Shown: piece after piece, positions 42,534-51,489 of the stretch
Position numbering within the stretch: the first letter of the stretch is position 1
Layout: each line of letters starts with the position of its first letter
Assembly (NCBI GenBank): GCA_964360635.1
Contig: CAYHXO010000002.1
Span: forward strand, 69,785 to 133,784
Length of the DNA stretch: 64,000 nucleotides
Origin: CALRGE01 sp964360635
GTDB lineage: Bacteria; Patescibacteriota; Gracilibacteria; UBA1369; 2-02-FULL-48-14
Direction: 5' to 3'
Program-made: the position numbers and the translations under genes
Notes under the pieces: generated by a model
What the model was told of the DNA's origin: nothing
The model's database searches: none
The model's input: the letters and a program-made list of their open reading frames with translations, nothing else

Positions 42534-45500
42534 TTAGGCATCAAAAGCAAAAACGTTTGTCATGAAGCTAAATGCACGTGAGATTCTTGCCATGAAGCGA
42601 CTTGTCCAAGGAAGGTAGCTAAATAAATCCTCATCAACAAACTCTTCTCCACCTTTCCATTCAGCAGCACGATTTATTACTGCAGCGCTCTCCGCTCTGT
42701 TTAAGCTTGAGTAAGGTCTGAAAGTTCCCGTATCACCATCACCAGTGAAAATTCCGGCCTCGTATGCCGCTTCAATTGGCTTCCAGTCATCTGATTCTGT
42801 AACATCAGGGAAATATCCGCTAAATGAATCCGGTGCTTCCATATCGCCGGCTTCATAAATCATCCTCGCAATCTCAGCCCTTGTAATTGGGGTTGTTAAA
42901 TCTTGATCAACTAGTGATACACCCAAATCATCTCCGGTTTCTTTCCAACCCTCCCACCACGCAGAGCCGCTTGAGCTTGAAGCAGCTTCATAGTCGTAAG
43001 CAGAAAGTACCATCTTAAGACCTTCAGCCCTCAAAGTTGTATCTGACGGACCGAATTGATATGTAGCATTTCCTGCACTGTCTTTGTAGCCTTCCCATCT
43101 GCCATCCATAGCTCCTGAAACCACGTATTCAGAATACCAATTTACTGATTCGTCATATTCTTCATCAAAAACATAAGGCACATCCTTGAAACCAAGATGA
43201 TATTCATATTTTGATTCTACCGCTAAGTCATAAAGCGTCTCGCCTTGTGTAACAAGAGTCTGGAGTTCTGCTTCTGTAGGGTCGCTAACTACATCTGCAA
43301 CATCACTCCAATAATTTGAAATTTGAGTCGCCATTTCAGAATCTGGCACAGGAATTTCCTGGAATTCCGTAGAAAGATCTTTTAAATCTGAATATTCATC
43401 TTTGAAGGTTGAATCAGACTTTAAATCACTTAAATCGACTGAGGAAACCTCATCCAAAACTGTTGTGTTATTCTGAAGTATTTGGTTACTTAGTTCTTCA
43501 CCAACTTTAGTCCCTTTAAGTCTATCTAAGTTTTCAAGTACAATTTTTAAAACCTTACCTGCTGTTTCACTATCTAAATATTCACTCAGAGAATCCGCCA
43601 AAGATGAAGATAGTTGTGCAACAAGTTCAGTCATCACCTGCTCTCTAATAATTTCTGTAAGCTGTGCTGCAACATCTGAACCATAAATACCTGTTAATGT
43701 TTGCTCACAATTAGTACATCCTGTTTGGCCGTTTGGATATGGCCCTCTGTCGTATTCATCATCATTCGAGAAATCCATTGTCATGAATGTTTTTACAACT
43801 GATGCTTGAGTCGCAGTTAATTTTAATGATGAAAAACCGGTTCCGAGATATTCTATGATTGATGTTAATTTTGGATCAACATATTGACCGTATTTTTCCA
43901 ATCTTTTAAAAGATTCTGTACTCTCATCTGATGATCCATTTTTTTCCATATCTGCAAGCATTTTAGTTACTTGTGGAAGCACACTTAGAATATCATCTAT
44001 TTTTAGTTGAATTTTTTTTGGGACTTTACCTGTCAGTGCCTGAAATGCTGCTTCAATAATTGAAATGTCTTCTTTTATAGTGGTAATTTCTTCTTCCAAA
44101 AATTGCTGATTATACTGATTTGATTGAAGTTGATAAAGCTGATTAATTACATCCCAAAGCGTTGAAATATCCTGAGAATAGTTTTGTAAGGTCTCTCTTG
44201 CATTTCTTAAGCTTGACCATGAAGGTGACAAAGTATCATCAAAGTATGATCTGAATGTTTCTCGAGTTTCTTTTACCAACAAAGATTCCACTGTCGATTC
44301 ACTTGGGAAACTGCTTAAAACATTTTCCAATGATTCCCCCTCGTCTAAATAAGCTTCAAAAGCTGAATCCATATCTTCAATTAAATCTACACCTTTTTGA
44401 AGTTCCGATTCAGAGTCAGAATCAATTTCTAAATTCTGCATTTCATATCTGATGATAAGTACAGCCCTTTCCTTTGACCACTCAAGATAATTATCCATCA
44501 TTTCATAATATGAAAGTTGGCCTTCAAATAAATCACGTAGAGCCTGAAACTTATCGCCACGCCTTACGATTAACCATGCGGCATCTGTGTGATCCCAGGT
44601 CAACTTACTAGACGTACCGGAAATATAAGTCACAGCTGCTTTTTCAATAACTATTTCACTTTGAAAATTTGAATATTCATTTGCGACGTCTGATTTTAAA
44701 GTTTTCAGTTCTGCTATTTTTGATTCCATTTCTGAAATGATTTCATCAAGTTCCGATGTATCAAGATTTTCCTCTTCCATCCAAGCAAAATCTTTATTAA
44801 TTCTACTTACTTTTTCTTGATAATCGGCAATTTTTCTGTCGATTCTATTCCCAAATCTTGAAAATTCTAAAAGATCTTGATCTCTATATTTCAAACTTTC
44901 CTTCATGCTTTTCACTTGTGCGGCTAAATCTGTTGTGGAAATGGTATTTGAAGTTCCTTCATCACATTTCTTAGAAGTTACTTCACTAGCTGATCCATAA
45001 CAAATATTACAGTAAGTGCCGGTTGTTGAGTCTTGAACATATTCACAGAAGTTACTTAGTGTTTTTACTTCTTTTGTATTCAAAACGTTTGTACTTGTAC
45101 TACATGAATTTTTCACTTCTTTACCTCCAATCGAGCATATTTCACACCAAGTTGAAGCACTATACCCGACTGTAGTTGTTGTATTTGATGTGATATTTGG
45201 ATATTCACAACGTCCGCCTTTGGTATACCTATCATTGTTTGAATAAAAAGCATCACTATAACCACCATTACCATATGATGCAGTTTCTGTTGCAGGCGAC
45301 CAACAATTCATGCTGTTAGTTTTGCCGCTTGTATCTTTACAAGTCATACAATAAAGTCCGTTCTCAGTATAATAATCACAGGCTTTTGTTGTTGGCGTTG
45401 AGTTGCTTCCTGAAGACTGAATCCAGCAAGATTTATTTGTTAATTTGCCGCTTGAATCTGTACATGTGCTACATTGCATACCGCTAGAATCAGCTGCTGT

Positions 45501-47183
45501 ATTTGTACAGGTATTTGAAGCGTAAGTATTTGTAGTTGTTGTTGGCGTTGTTTGTGTACTTGTATTTGTTGTATTTGTGTTTGTTGATGAAGTACAAGTA
45601 TTTCTAACCTCCTTGCCACTTTGAGTACAAACTTCACACCAGTTTTTAGTGACGTCATATTCACAATGTGCCCCATAAGTATATCTGTCATTGTTTGAGT
45701 AGAAAGTATCCGGATTATTTGAAGAATAATAGGTCGAAGTTGCACTAGTATTTTTCCAACAACTGGTGCTATTTACATCACCGGCAGTATTTTTACAGCT
45801 CATACATAATAAGCCTTCTGATGAAACCGAGTAATCACAAGATTTTGTTTGCGATGTAGTTGAAGTTGAAGTACTTGTTGGTCCAGGCCAGCATGATTTA
45901 CTTGTTGTCGCTCCCGATGTGTCTTTACATGTGCTGCATGACAAAGTTCCTTCAGTAGAACTGACACATGAACTGGAACTTGGGTATGTATTTGTGGAAG
46001 CTGTTGAAGTAGATGTAAAACTAGAACTGCTTTTTTCTATATTTACTTGATTTGATGCAACTGGAAAATTAGTGTATGAAACCCACTTATTGCTTGATGT
46101 TAAAGCTGTTAAATATACTGTGAGTGGTGAGGAACTTGTATATGTGGAAGTCTGAGCATCAGCTTTTACATAAATTGTTTTAGTTGTTCCTGTTGTTATT
46201 TGTAATGGACTGGCACTTAAATCAAACTTATAAGAATATTCATTTGAAGCACTTGTCTCAACTGTATATGAATTGGCTGTTGAGAGCAGTGTATTTGAGG
46301 AATCATATAAGTTTAAATTTGAAAGAGCTTTGCCATATTGTGACCAATCGAAGCCCCCTCGTACCTTTATTGTAAAACTTGTAATTGGTGCCGTGACTGA
46401 TGAAGTATTTTTCAAATCAAAAGCTCCAAATAATGCGGAGTATGTTCCTTCTTTTATAATTGTATTTTGTGCTGGAGCAGAAGTTGAAACTGTAGTAGCA
46501 ATTGTGATTAAGTCACATAAATCACCAAGTGCATTGCCGTCGCTATTCTTCTGATCAGGATTATATACTGTTGAACAGTTATCAGTAGAGTCATTAATTC
46601 CATCAGCATCTGAATCGATTTGAGTGTAATAAGCATTCAATTTGACCTCCACTGTTTGAGCATATGATGTCCAAGAAGTTGTGTTTGAAGTTGGACTGCC
46701 ATAAACGCTAGCATTAAAACCTGAATTTCCTTGTAAAACAGAAATACCATCTGACATTTCAGATATATGTAAGCTGCGACCTAAATTATATTTAGTAGGA
46801 TTAGTACACCAACCAGTAGTCGTGTTGTATTCCCATGCTGGTTCAAAATTTGTCGTCGAAGATGAATTATTTGAAGTAGACGTAATTGATGTTCCCCAGC
46901 CATCACCATAACAATTGGCATCACCGCCTACTTCTGGCCTTTCTATATATAGTAAGTCTCCTGATGATTGATGCGTTATGCTAACATAAATACCCTGAGT
47001 TGTGGGGCTGGTATTCGTGTATAGGATTGTATAATTGTCTACAAATCCGGCCGGTAATCCTGCAGCATTTACTCTATTAATAAATATAGATGGGTTTATA
47101 AAAATGATGCTAGAAAAAACTCCCAAAATTGAGAGCACTGCAATCATCTTCATATGGAATTGCTTCCTAGAAGAAGTTTTCAT
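42534..47183 (-). CDS. Giant secreted SLH-anchored protein with seven four-cysteine modules
   Basis: This 1549-residue protein has an N-terminal signal/membrane segment (about 11-40). A Ca2+-binding thrombospondin type-3-like stretch occurs at about 190-224 (DSDADGINDSTDNC). Ser/Thr-rich linkers alternate with seven cysteine modules at 406-740, each C-x(8-20)-C-x2-C-x(10-11)-C. Modules 1-3 and 4-6 form two copies of one block, each with FYSNNDRYT before the third module. A long coiled-coil region covers about 755-1330. C-terminal SLH domains from about 1335 to 1525 include DGDTGTFRPYSSLNRAE. It is likely a long surface fibre or adhesin held to the wall polymer. Confidence 0.8.
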   Translation of the reverse strand: MKTSSRKQFHMKMIAVLSILGVFSSIIFINPSIFINRVNAAGLPAGFVDNYTILYTNTSPTTQGIYVSITHQSSGDLLYIERPEVGGDANCYGDGWGTSITSTSNNSSSTTNFEPAWEYNTTTGWCTNPTKYNLGRSLHISEMSDGISVLQGNSGFNASVYGSPTSNTTSWTSYAQTVEVKLNAYYTQIDSDADGINDSTDNCSTVYNPDQKNSDGNALGDLCDLITIATTVSTSAPAQNTIIKEGTYSALFGAFDLKNTSSVTAPITSFTIKVRGGFDWSQYGKALSNLNLYDSSNTLLSTANSYTVETSASNEYSYKFDLSASPLQITTGTTKTIYVKADAQTSTYTSSSPLTVYLTALTSSNKWVSYTNFPVASNQVNIEKSSSSFTSTSTASTNTYPSSSSCVSSTEGTLSCSTCKDTSGATTSKSCWPGPTSTSTSTTSQTKSCDYSVSSEGLLCMSCKNTAGDVNSTSCWKNTSATSTYYSSNNPDTFYSNNDRYTYGAHCEYDVTKNWCEVCTQSGKEVRNTCTSSTNTNTTNTSTQTTPTTTTNTYASNTCTNTAADSSGMQCSTCTDSSGKLTNKSCWIQSSGSNSTPTTKACDYYTENGLYCMTCKDTSGKTNSMNCWSPATETASYGNGGYSDAFYSNNDRYTKGGRCEYPNITSNTTTTVGYSASTWCEICSIGGKEVKNSCSTSTNVLNTKEVKTLSNFCEYVQDSTTGTYCNICYGSASEVTSKKCDEGTSNTISTTDLAAQVKSMKESLKYRDQDLLEFSRFGNRIDRKIADYQEKVSRINKDFAWMEEENLDTSELDEIISEMESKIAELKTLKSDVANEYSNFQSEIVIEKAAVTYISGTSSKLTWDHTDAAWLIVRRGDKFQALRDLFEGQLSYYEMMDNYLEWSKERAVLIIRYEMQNLEIDSDSESELQKGVDLIEDMDSAFEAYLDEGESLENVLSSFPSESTVESLLVKETRETFRSYFDDTLSPSWSSLRNARETLQNYSQDISTLWDVINQLYQLQSNQYNQQFLEEEITTIKEDISIIEAAFQALTGKVPKKIQLKIDDILSVLPQVTKMLADMEKNGSSDESTESFKRLEKYGQYVDPKLTSIIEYLGTGFSSLKLTATQASVVKTFMTMDFSNDDEYDRGPYPNGQTGCTNCEQTLTGIYGSDVAAQLTEIIREQVMTELVAQLSSSLADSLSEYLDSETAGKVLKIVLENLDRLKGTKVGEELSNQILQNNTTVLDEVSSVDLSDLKSDSTFKDEYSDLKDLSTEFQEIPVPDSEMATQISNYWSDVADVVSDPTEAELQTLVTQGETLYDLAVESKYEYHLGFKDVPYVFDEEYDESVNWYSEYVVSGAMDGRWEGYKDSAGNATYQFGPSDTTLRAEGLKMVLSAYDYEAASSSSGSAWWEGWKETGDDLGVSLVDQDLTTPITRAEIARMIYEAGDMEAPDSFSGYFPDVTESDDWKPIEAAYEAGIFTGDGDTGTFRPYSSLNRAESAAVINRAAEWKGGEEFVDEDLFSYLPWTSRFMARISRAFSFMTNVFAFDA
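44961..45971 (-). repeat. Coding region of seven four-cysteine modules with an internal three-module duplication
   Basis: Module first cysteines are at residues 406, 449, 507, 559, 602, 659 and 713. The first block (406-530) and the second (559-694) align module by module, including the phrase FYSNNDRYT at about 494 and 646. This indicates tandem duplication within the gene. Confidence 0.75.
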
Positions 47184-47314
47184 GATATGTAAGGGGTGAA
47201 GTGTTTCTACATTAGTCCTTCATTGAAGGTAAATTGAAGGGAAATTTTGATCTATAGAATATTTTAGATTTATTTCAATTAGATTTTTTTTTATATTTAA
47301 TTAATAATCAGCAC

Positions 47315-48808
47315 ATGCTAAATAACTCAATTGCGGAAAAATTTGAGGAAATTGCAGATATGCTTGAAGTACTTGGTGATTCGAATGTATTCCGACTTAG
47401 GGCATACAGGCGTGGAGCAGAGGCAGTTCGTGGATATTCGATTGATATTGCAAGTATGGATGAAGAAGAAATTTGGAAAATTCCCGGAATTGGTAGAGAT
47501 TTACATTCAAAAATTCTTGAAATGAAAACTAGCGGTGCCTGTGCAATGCACGCAGAATTAATGAGCAAACTTTCTCCAGGAATATTGCAAATTTTAAAAA
47601 TCAGAGGAGTCGGCCCAAAGAAAGTAAAACTTTTTCTTGAAAAGTTAGGGATTGATTCAGTTGCTAAATTAAAGGCGGCTGCAGAAAGTGGAGCAATTGC
47701 CACTTTGCCAGGAATGGGTGAGAAAAGTGAAAAGGCCATCTTGGAATCTATCCAAGAAAGTACTCATCTTAAGGAGAGGATTCCAATTAAAGTTGCTCTG
47801 CCAGAAGCAGAGGCATACGTGGAATATATGAAAAGCATGAATGAAGTTAAGAAATGTGAATATGCAGGAAGTTTAAGAAGGAGGCAGGAAACAATCGGTG
47901 ATATTGATATTTTGGCGATTGGCTCAAATAGTAAAAAAATGAGTGAGCATTTTTTGGCTTATCCAAAAGTAAAGCGCGTTTTGGTCAACGGTGAAACAAA
48001 ATCAAGCGTGGTTATTGAGGGAGAAATTCAAGTGGATTTTAGAGTTGTAGATGAGTCGAGTTTTGGTGCTACACTTTATTATTTTACAGGTTCAAAACAA
48101 CATAATATTCAAACACGAACAATCGCAATAAAGAAAAATTTGAAGATTAATGAATATGGTGTTTTTGATGGAGAAAAAAACATTGCAAGCAAAACTGAAG
48201 TTGATGTTTTTAAAGCTTTTGGCTTGCCATATATTCCACCGGAAATTCGTGAAGATCAGGGGGAAATTGATGCTGCGCTGAGTGGAAAACTTCCGCTCTT
48301 AATTGAAGAAAGTGATTTGATTGGTGATTTACATTTAAATTCGATTAGTGAATTAAAGAAGGATTATGGAATTCTTGCTCGTCAATTTATTGATATTGCA
48401 ACTTTAAAAAAACAAGCAAAAGAGATTAAAGAATCCGGGCTGAAAATATTGCATGGAGTTGAAATTGACAGTTTAAAATTACTCGACTTTGATTTACCGA
48501 AGATAGTTTTATTCTCAGCAATTTCTTCAACAACAGATGAAATTATTCATGCAGTACAAAATCCGAATGTGAAAATTTTATGTGATCTAAACGGAAAAAA
48601 TGATTTAGAAAAAATAATTCGCGTGGCAAAAGAATTCGATAAAATTATTGAAGTTGATGGGAATTACGGACGAGTTTGTAAAAATGAAGGAGTAAAAATT
48701 TCAGTAAAATGTGATAAGTATGGTGTGTTTATTGCAAGAAGAGCTTGGATTGAAGCTGCAGATGTGGTAAATGCAAAACAGTACACAGATTTTATCAAAT
48801 TATTGTGA
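47315..48808 (+). CDS. polX: DNA polymerase X family protein with degenerate PHP domain
   Basis: The 497-residue protein has the PolX layout. Residues 1-150 hold an N-terminal 8-kDa-like domain and helix-hairpin-helix motifs (IPGIGRDL, IRGVGPKK, LPGMGEKS). Residues 180-310 form the nucleotidyltransferase palm with YAGSLRRR, GDIDILAIG (D196, D198) and QVDFRVV (D241). It should fill short gaps in base excision repair. The C-terminal PHP domain, normally a 3'-5' exonuclease, is shortened. GDLHxH has become GDLHLNS, and later His/Asp motifs are missing, so exonuclease activity is probably lost. It overlaps rsmE by GTGA. Confidence 0.88.
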   Translation: MLNNSIAEKFEEIADMLEVLGDSNVFRLRAYRRGAEAVRGYSIDIASMDEEEIWKIPGIGRDLHSKILEMKTSGACAMHAELMSKLSPGILQILKIRGVGPKKVKLFLEKLGIDSVAKLKAAAESGAIATLPGMGEKSEKAILESIQESTHLKERIPIKVALPEAEAYVEYMKSMNEVKKCEYAGSLRRRQETIGDIDILAIGSNSKKMSEHFLAYPKVKRVLVNGETKSSVVIEGEIQVDFRVVDESSFGATLYYFTGSKQHNIQTRTIAIKKNLKINEYGVFDGEKNIASKTEVDVFKAFGLPYIPPEIREDQGEIDAALSGKLPLLIEESDLIGDLHLNSISELKKDYGILARQFIDIATLKKQAKEIKESGLKILHGVEIDSLKLLDFDLPKIVLFSAISSTTDEIIHAVQNPNVKILCDLNGKNDLEKIIRVAKEFDKIIEVDGNYGRVCKNEGVKISVKCDKYGVFIARRAWIEAADVVNAKQYTDFIKLL

Positions 48809-49509
48809 AACAAATTCAACATTTCATTATTGATGGCAATATTAATAAAGAGACTATTTTGATTGAAGATAGAGAACTGCTGAATCAGATGACTAGTGTT
48901 TTAAGGTATCGTGTTGGAGATAAGTGCATAGTTTTAGATGGGAAAGGTATGAAGGCAAATGGCGAGATCATAGAAATTAACAGAAAATTTGCAAAGCTAA
49001 ATTTGACTGAGCACGAAGCATGTAAGCGATCTGAACAAAAAATTCGGCTATTTATTGCAATTTCAAAAAAACCTTCCACTTTTGAGTTGATTGTTCAAAA
49101 AGCATGCGAGTTAGGAGTTGATGAAATTATTCCATTGGTTACAAATAGAACTCAAATTGACGATTTAAGAAAATCTGACAGATTAAAATTTATAATGAAA
49201 GAGGCTGCCGAACAATGTGAACGACCATTTTTACCTGAGTTAAAAGAAACATTAAAGTTCGATGAATTTGTGAAAAATCCACCTGAAGGATTAATTTTGG
49301 CGGGTGATGCATGGGATTATGATTTGAAATTAAAAGATATTCAGAAGAATGAAATTGTTAATATTATTATTGGACCTGAAGGTGGGCTAACAAAAGAAGA
49401 ACTCAGTATGATTCGAGATATTGGCGGAAAAATATTCTTGCTTGGCGAATATATTTTGAGAATGGAAACTGCCGCAATTGCAGCAATTTCTGTGGTGAGA
49501 TTTGGATAA
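48805..49509 (+). CDS. rsmE: 16S rRNA (uracil1498-N3)-methyltransferase
   Basis: This SPOUT-class enzyme methylates U1498 of 16S rRNA. The 234-residue chain has an N-terminal PUA-like domain (QMTSVLRYRVGDKCIVLDGK) and the knotted C-terminal domain with IIIGPEGGLTKEEL and LGEYILRMETAAIAAI, both family signatures. The start is GTG at 48805, overlapping the polX stop. Confidence 0.93.
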   Translation: MKQIQHFIIDGNINKETILIEDRELLNQMTSVLRYRVGDKCIVLDGKGMKANGEIIEINRKFAKLNLTEHEACKRSEQKIRLFIAISKKPSTFELIVQKACELGVDEIIPLVTNRTQIDDLRKSDRLKFIMKEAAEQCERPFLPELKETLKFDEFVKNPPEGLILAGDAWDYDLKLKDIQKNEIVNIIIGPEGGLTKEELSMIRDIGGKIFLLGEYILRMETAAIAAISVVRFG

Positions 49510-49543
49510 GTTTGTTAGAATGCCGATACTTAATTCATGCCAA

Positions 49544-50230
49544 ATGAAAAAAATTCTATTAGTAAGTGGGCTTTCTGTCATAATTATGGGATGCTCGCTA
49601 ATTTCTCCGTACCAAATAACTTTTACAACGAAAGAAAATGAGGCTGTGAATCCCGTAGAAGATACTTTAGATTTAGTTATTAGCTCAAATGCACTTGCAT
49701 ATGTTTCATCATATCAATGTGGTGATGAGCCTGAAGTTATAATGTTACCAGTTTTGAAAGATGACATGGTGGCACAAATGGCACAATACATAGATTTAAG
49801 CTTCCTGACAGATCAAAGTGCTGAGACACTTTGCGAAATTAATGTTACAGCATTCGATAGAAGCACAACTTCAACAGCTTCAAAGAAAATCGCTGTTTAT
49901 ATGTATTCAAAACCATTAGTTGATGTAAAAGAAAATGAATTCTGTGGAGGAATTGCCGGGCTTCAATGTGAAGAAGGATTTTCTTGTAAACTTACTGGAG
50001 ATTTTCCTGACGCAGGTGGTTCATGTGTAAAAGAAGAAGTACAAGTGAATGAGGATGAAGTAGAAAAACAATTGAAAGATGCTTGTATTTTGAGCGAAGG
50101 TGAGTGGAAGGAATGCGCTGATTCTTCGGATACATTATGTTCTGCAAAGTGTGAGTTTAAAAAAGAGGAAGATACTAATACTCAAGCAGAAGTTTCTGCT
50201 GAAACTTCTGTAGTAACACCAACACTATGA
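49544..50230 (+). CDS. Lipoprotein with small cysteine-rich domain
   Basis: Starting at MKKILLVSGLSVIIMGCSL gives a lipoprotein signal with lipobox IMGC. The mature part (about 212 residues) has an uncharacterised beta-rich domain and a compact disulfide-like motif, CGGIAGLQCEEGFSCKLTG, then GGSC, followed by an acidic stretch and four more cysteines near the end. Such CGGxxGxxC-type modules recur in secreted proteins of related bacteria. Function is unknown. It lies between rRNA methyltransferase genes and overlaps rsmG by 4 bp. Confidence 0.65.
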   Translation: MKKILLVSGLSVIIMGCSLISPYQITFTTKENEAVNPVEDTLDLVISSNALAYVSSYQCGDEPEVIMLPVLKDDMVAQMAQYIDLSFLTDQSAETLCEINVTAFDRSTTSTASKKIAVYMYSKPLVDVKENEFCGGIAGLQCEEGFSCKLTGDFPDAGGSCVKEEVQVNEDEVEKQLKDACILSEGEWKECADSSDTLCSAKCEFKKEEDTNTQAEVSAETSVVTPTL

Positions 50231-50871
50231 CATTAAAAAAATTATCAAAATTACTAAAGACCGAAAACGAAAAACTAAATTTACTTTCCAGTGGAGATAT
50301 TGAGAAGTTAGAAAGTAAGCATTTTGTTGATTGCCAAGCTGTTTTAGATTTCTGGAAAGCAGAAGTGGGCGATTCAATTATTGATTTGGGAACAGGTGGA
50401 GGTTTGCCTGGACTTGTTTTGGCTTTGGCAGAAAAAAAGATGAATTTCTCGCTTTTAGATTCAACTGAGAAGAAAATTAAATCGATAAAAAGTATGGTTA
50501 AAGCATTGGGCATGAAAAATGTGAAAACACTTTTGGGTAGATGTGAAGTTTTTGCTCAAAGTCCAAAGTCACGTGAAAAATTTGATATTGGAACTGCAAG
50601 AGCTCTGGCTCCCCTTCCAACTCTTTTGGAATTGGCAGCCGGCTTTATAAAACCCGAGGGTTATTTTTATGCATGGAAAGGTGAAAATCATAAAGAGGAA
50701 TTGGAACTGGCAGAGAATGCAATGAATCATTTGGGCATGAAGCTTTTAAAAATTCACAAATATAAAATGCCGGAAAAGCAGACAAGATATATTCTTGAGT
50801 TTCAAAAAACTAAAAAATTAGATATGATGTATCCTCGTAAAGACGGGGTTCCATTAAAATCACCATTATAA
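50227..50871 (+). CDS. rsmG: 16S rRNA (guanine527-N7)-methyltransferase
   Basis: RsmG/GidB methylates G527 in the 530 loop. The 214-residue protein has IIDLGTGGGLPGLVLAL (SAM loop), FSLLDSTEKKIKSIKSMVKA, and DIGTARALAPLPTLLELA, all conserved in the family. It is translationally coupled to the lipoprotein before it and abuts rlmE without a gap. Confidence 0.93.
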   Translation: MTLKKLSKLLKTENEKLNLLSSGDIEKLESKHFVDCQAVLDFWKAEVGDSIIDLGTGGGLPGLVLALAEKKMNFSLLDSTEKKIKSIKSMVKALGMKNVKTLLGRCEVFAQSPKSREKFDIGTARALAPLPTLLELAAGFIKPEGYFYAWKGENHKEELELAENAMNHLGMKLLKIHKYKMPEKQTRYILEFQKTKKLDMMYPRKDGVPLKSPL

Positions 50872-51489
50872 ATGCCAAAAGCTTACCAAGTTCAGGATAA
50901 ATATTTCAGAATGGCGAAGGAAGCTGGTTTCAGAGCTAGAAGTGCATTTAAACTTTTAGAAATTCAAGATAAATTTCATTTGATCAAACACGGTCAGATG
51001 GTGCTCGATTTGGGTGCGGCTCCCGGAAGTTTTTTACAGGTAATTTCAAAAATTGTCGGGCCGGATGGATTAGCATTAGGAGTAGATTTAAAAGAAATCG
51101 ATCCATATCAGGAAAAAAATATTGTTACACTCGTTGAAGATATTTTTAACACTGATGAAATTTTGCAGTTTATGAAAAGTAGAGATTTTCACAAAGCTGA
51201 TGTTGTTACTTCTGATTTGGCTCCGAACACTTCAGGAATTAAAGATTTAGATCAAGGACGATCTGCGGAATTAACTGAATCTGCATACTTGATTGCTTCG
51301 AAAGTTCTGCGAAGAGGTGGAAGTTTTATTGCAAAAGTTTTTCAAGGCGAAGATTTATATGGAGTTATGAAACAAATAAAAGCTTCATTTGGCAAAGTGA
51401 GTTTATATAAACCTGATGCATGCCGAGATCGAAGTTTTGAAACCTATATAGTTGCCACGAATTTTAAACCTGATAAAATCGGCTCATGA
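50872..51489 (+). CDS. rlmE: 23S rRNA (uridine2552-2'-O)-methyltransferase (RlmE/FtsJ)
   Basis: The 205-residue FtsJ-type enzyme shows RARSAFKLLEIQDKF (first catalytic Lys), VLDLGAAPGSFLQV (SAM loop), SDLAPNTSG with the catalytic Asp, FIAKVFQG with the second Lys, and RSFETYIVA with the Glu. This completes the K-D-K-E tetrad. It methylates U2552 in the ribosomal A loop. Its stop overlaps the next start by ATGA. Confidence 0.93.
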   Translation: MPKAYQVQDKYFRMAKEAGFRARSAFKLLEIQDKFHLIKHGQMVLDLGAAPGSFLQVISKIVGPDGLALGVDLKEIDPYQEKNIVTLVEDIFNTDEILQFMKSRDFHKADVVTSDLAPNTSGIKDLDQGRSAELTESAYLIASKVLRRGGSFIAKVFQGEDLYGVMKQIKASFGKVSLYKPDACRDRSFETYIVATNFKPDKIGS

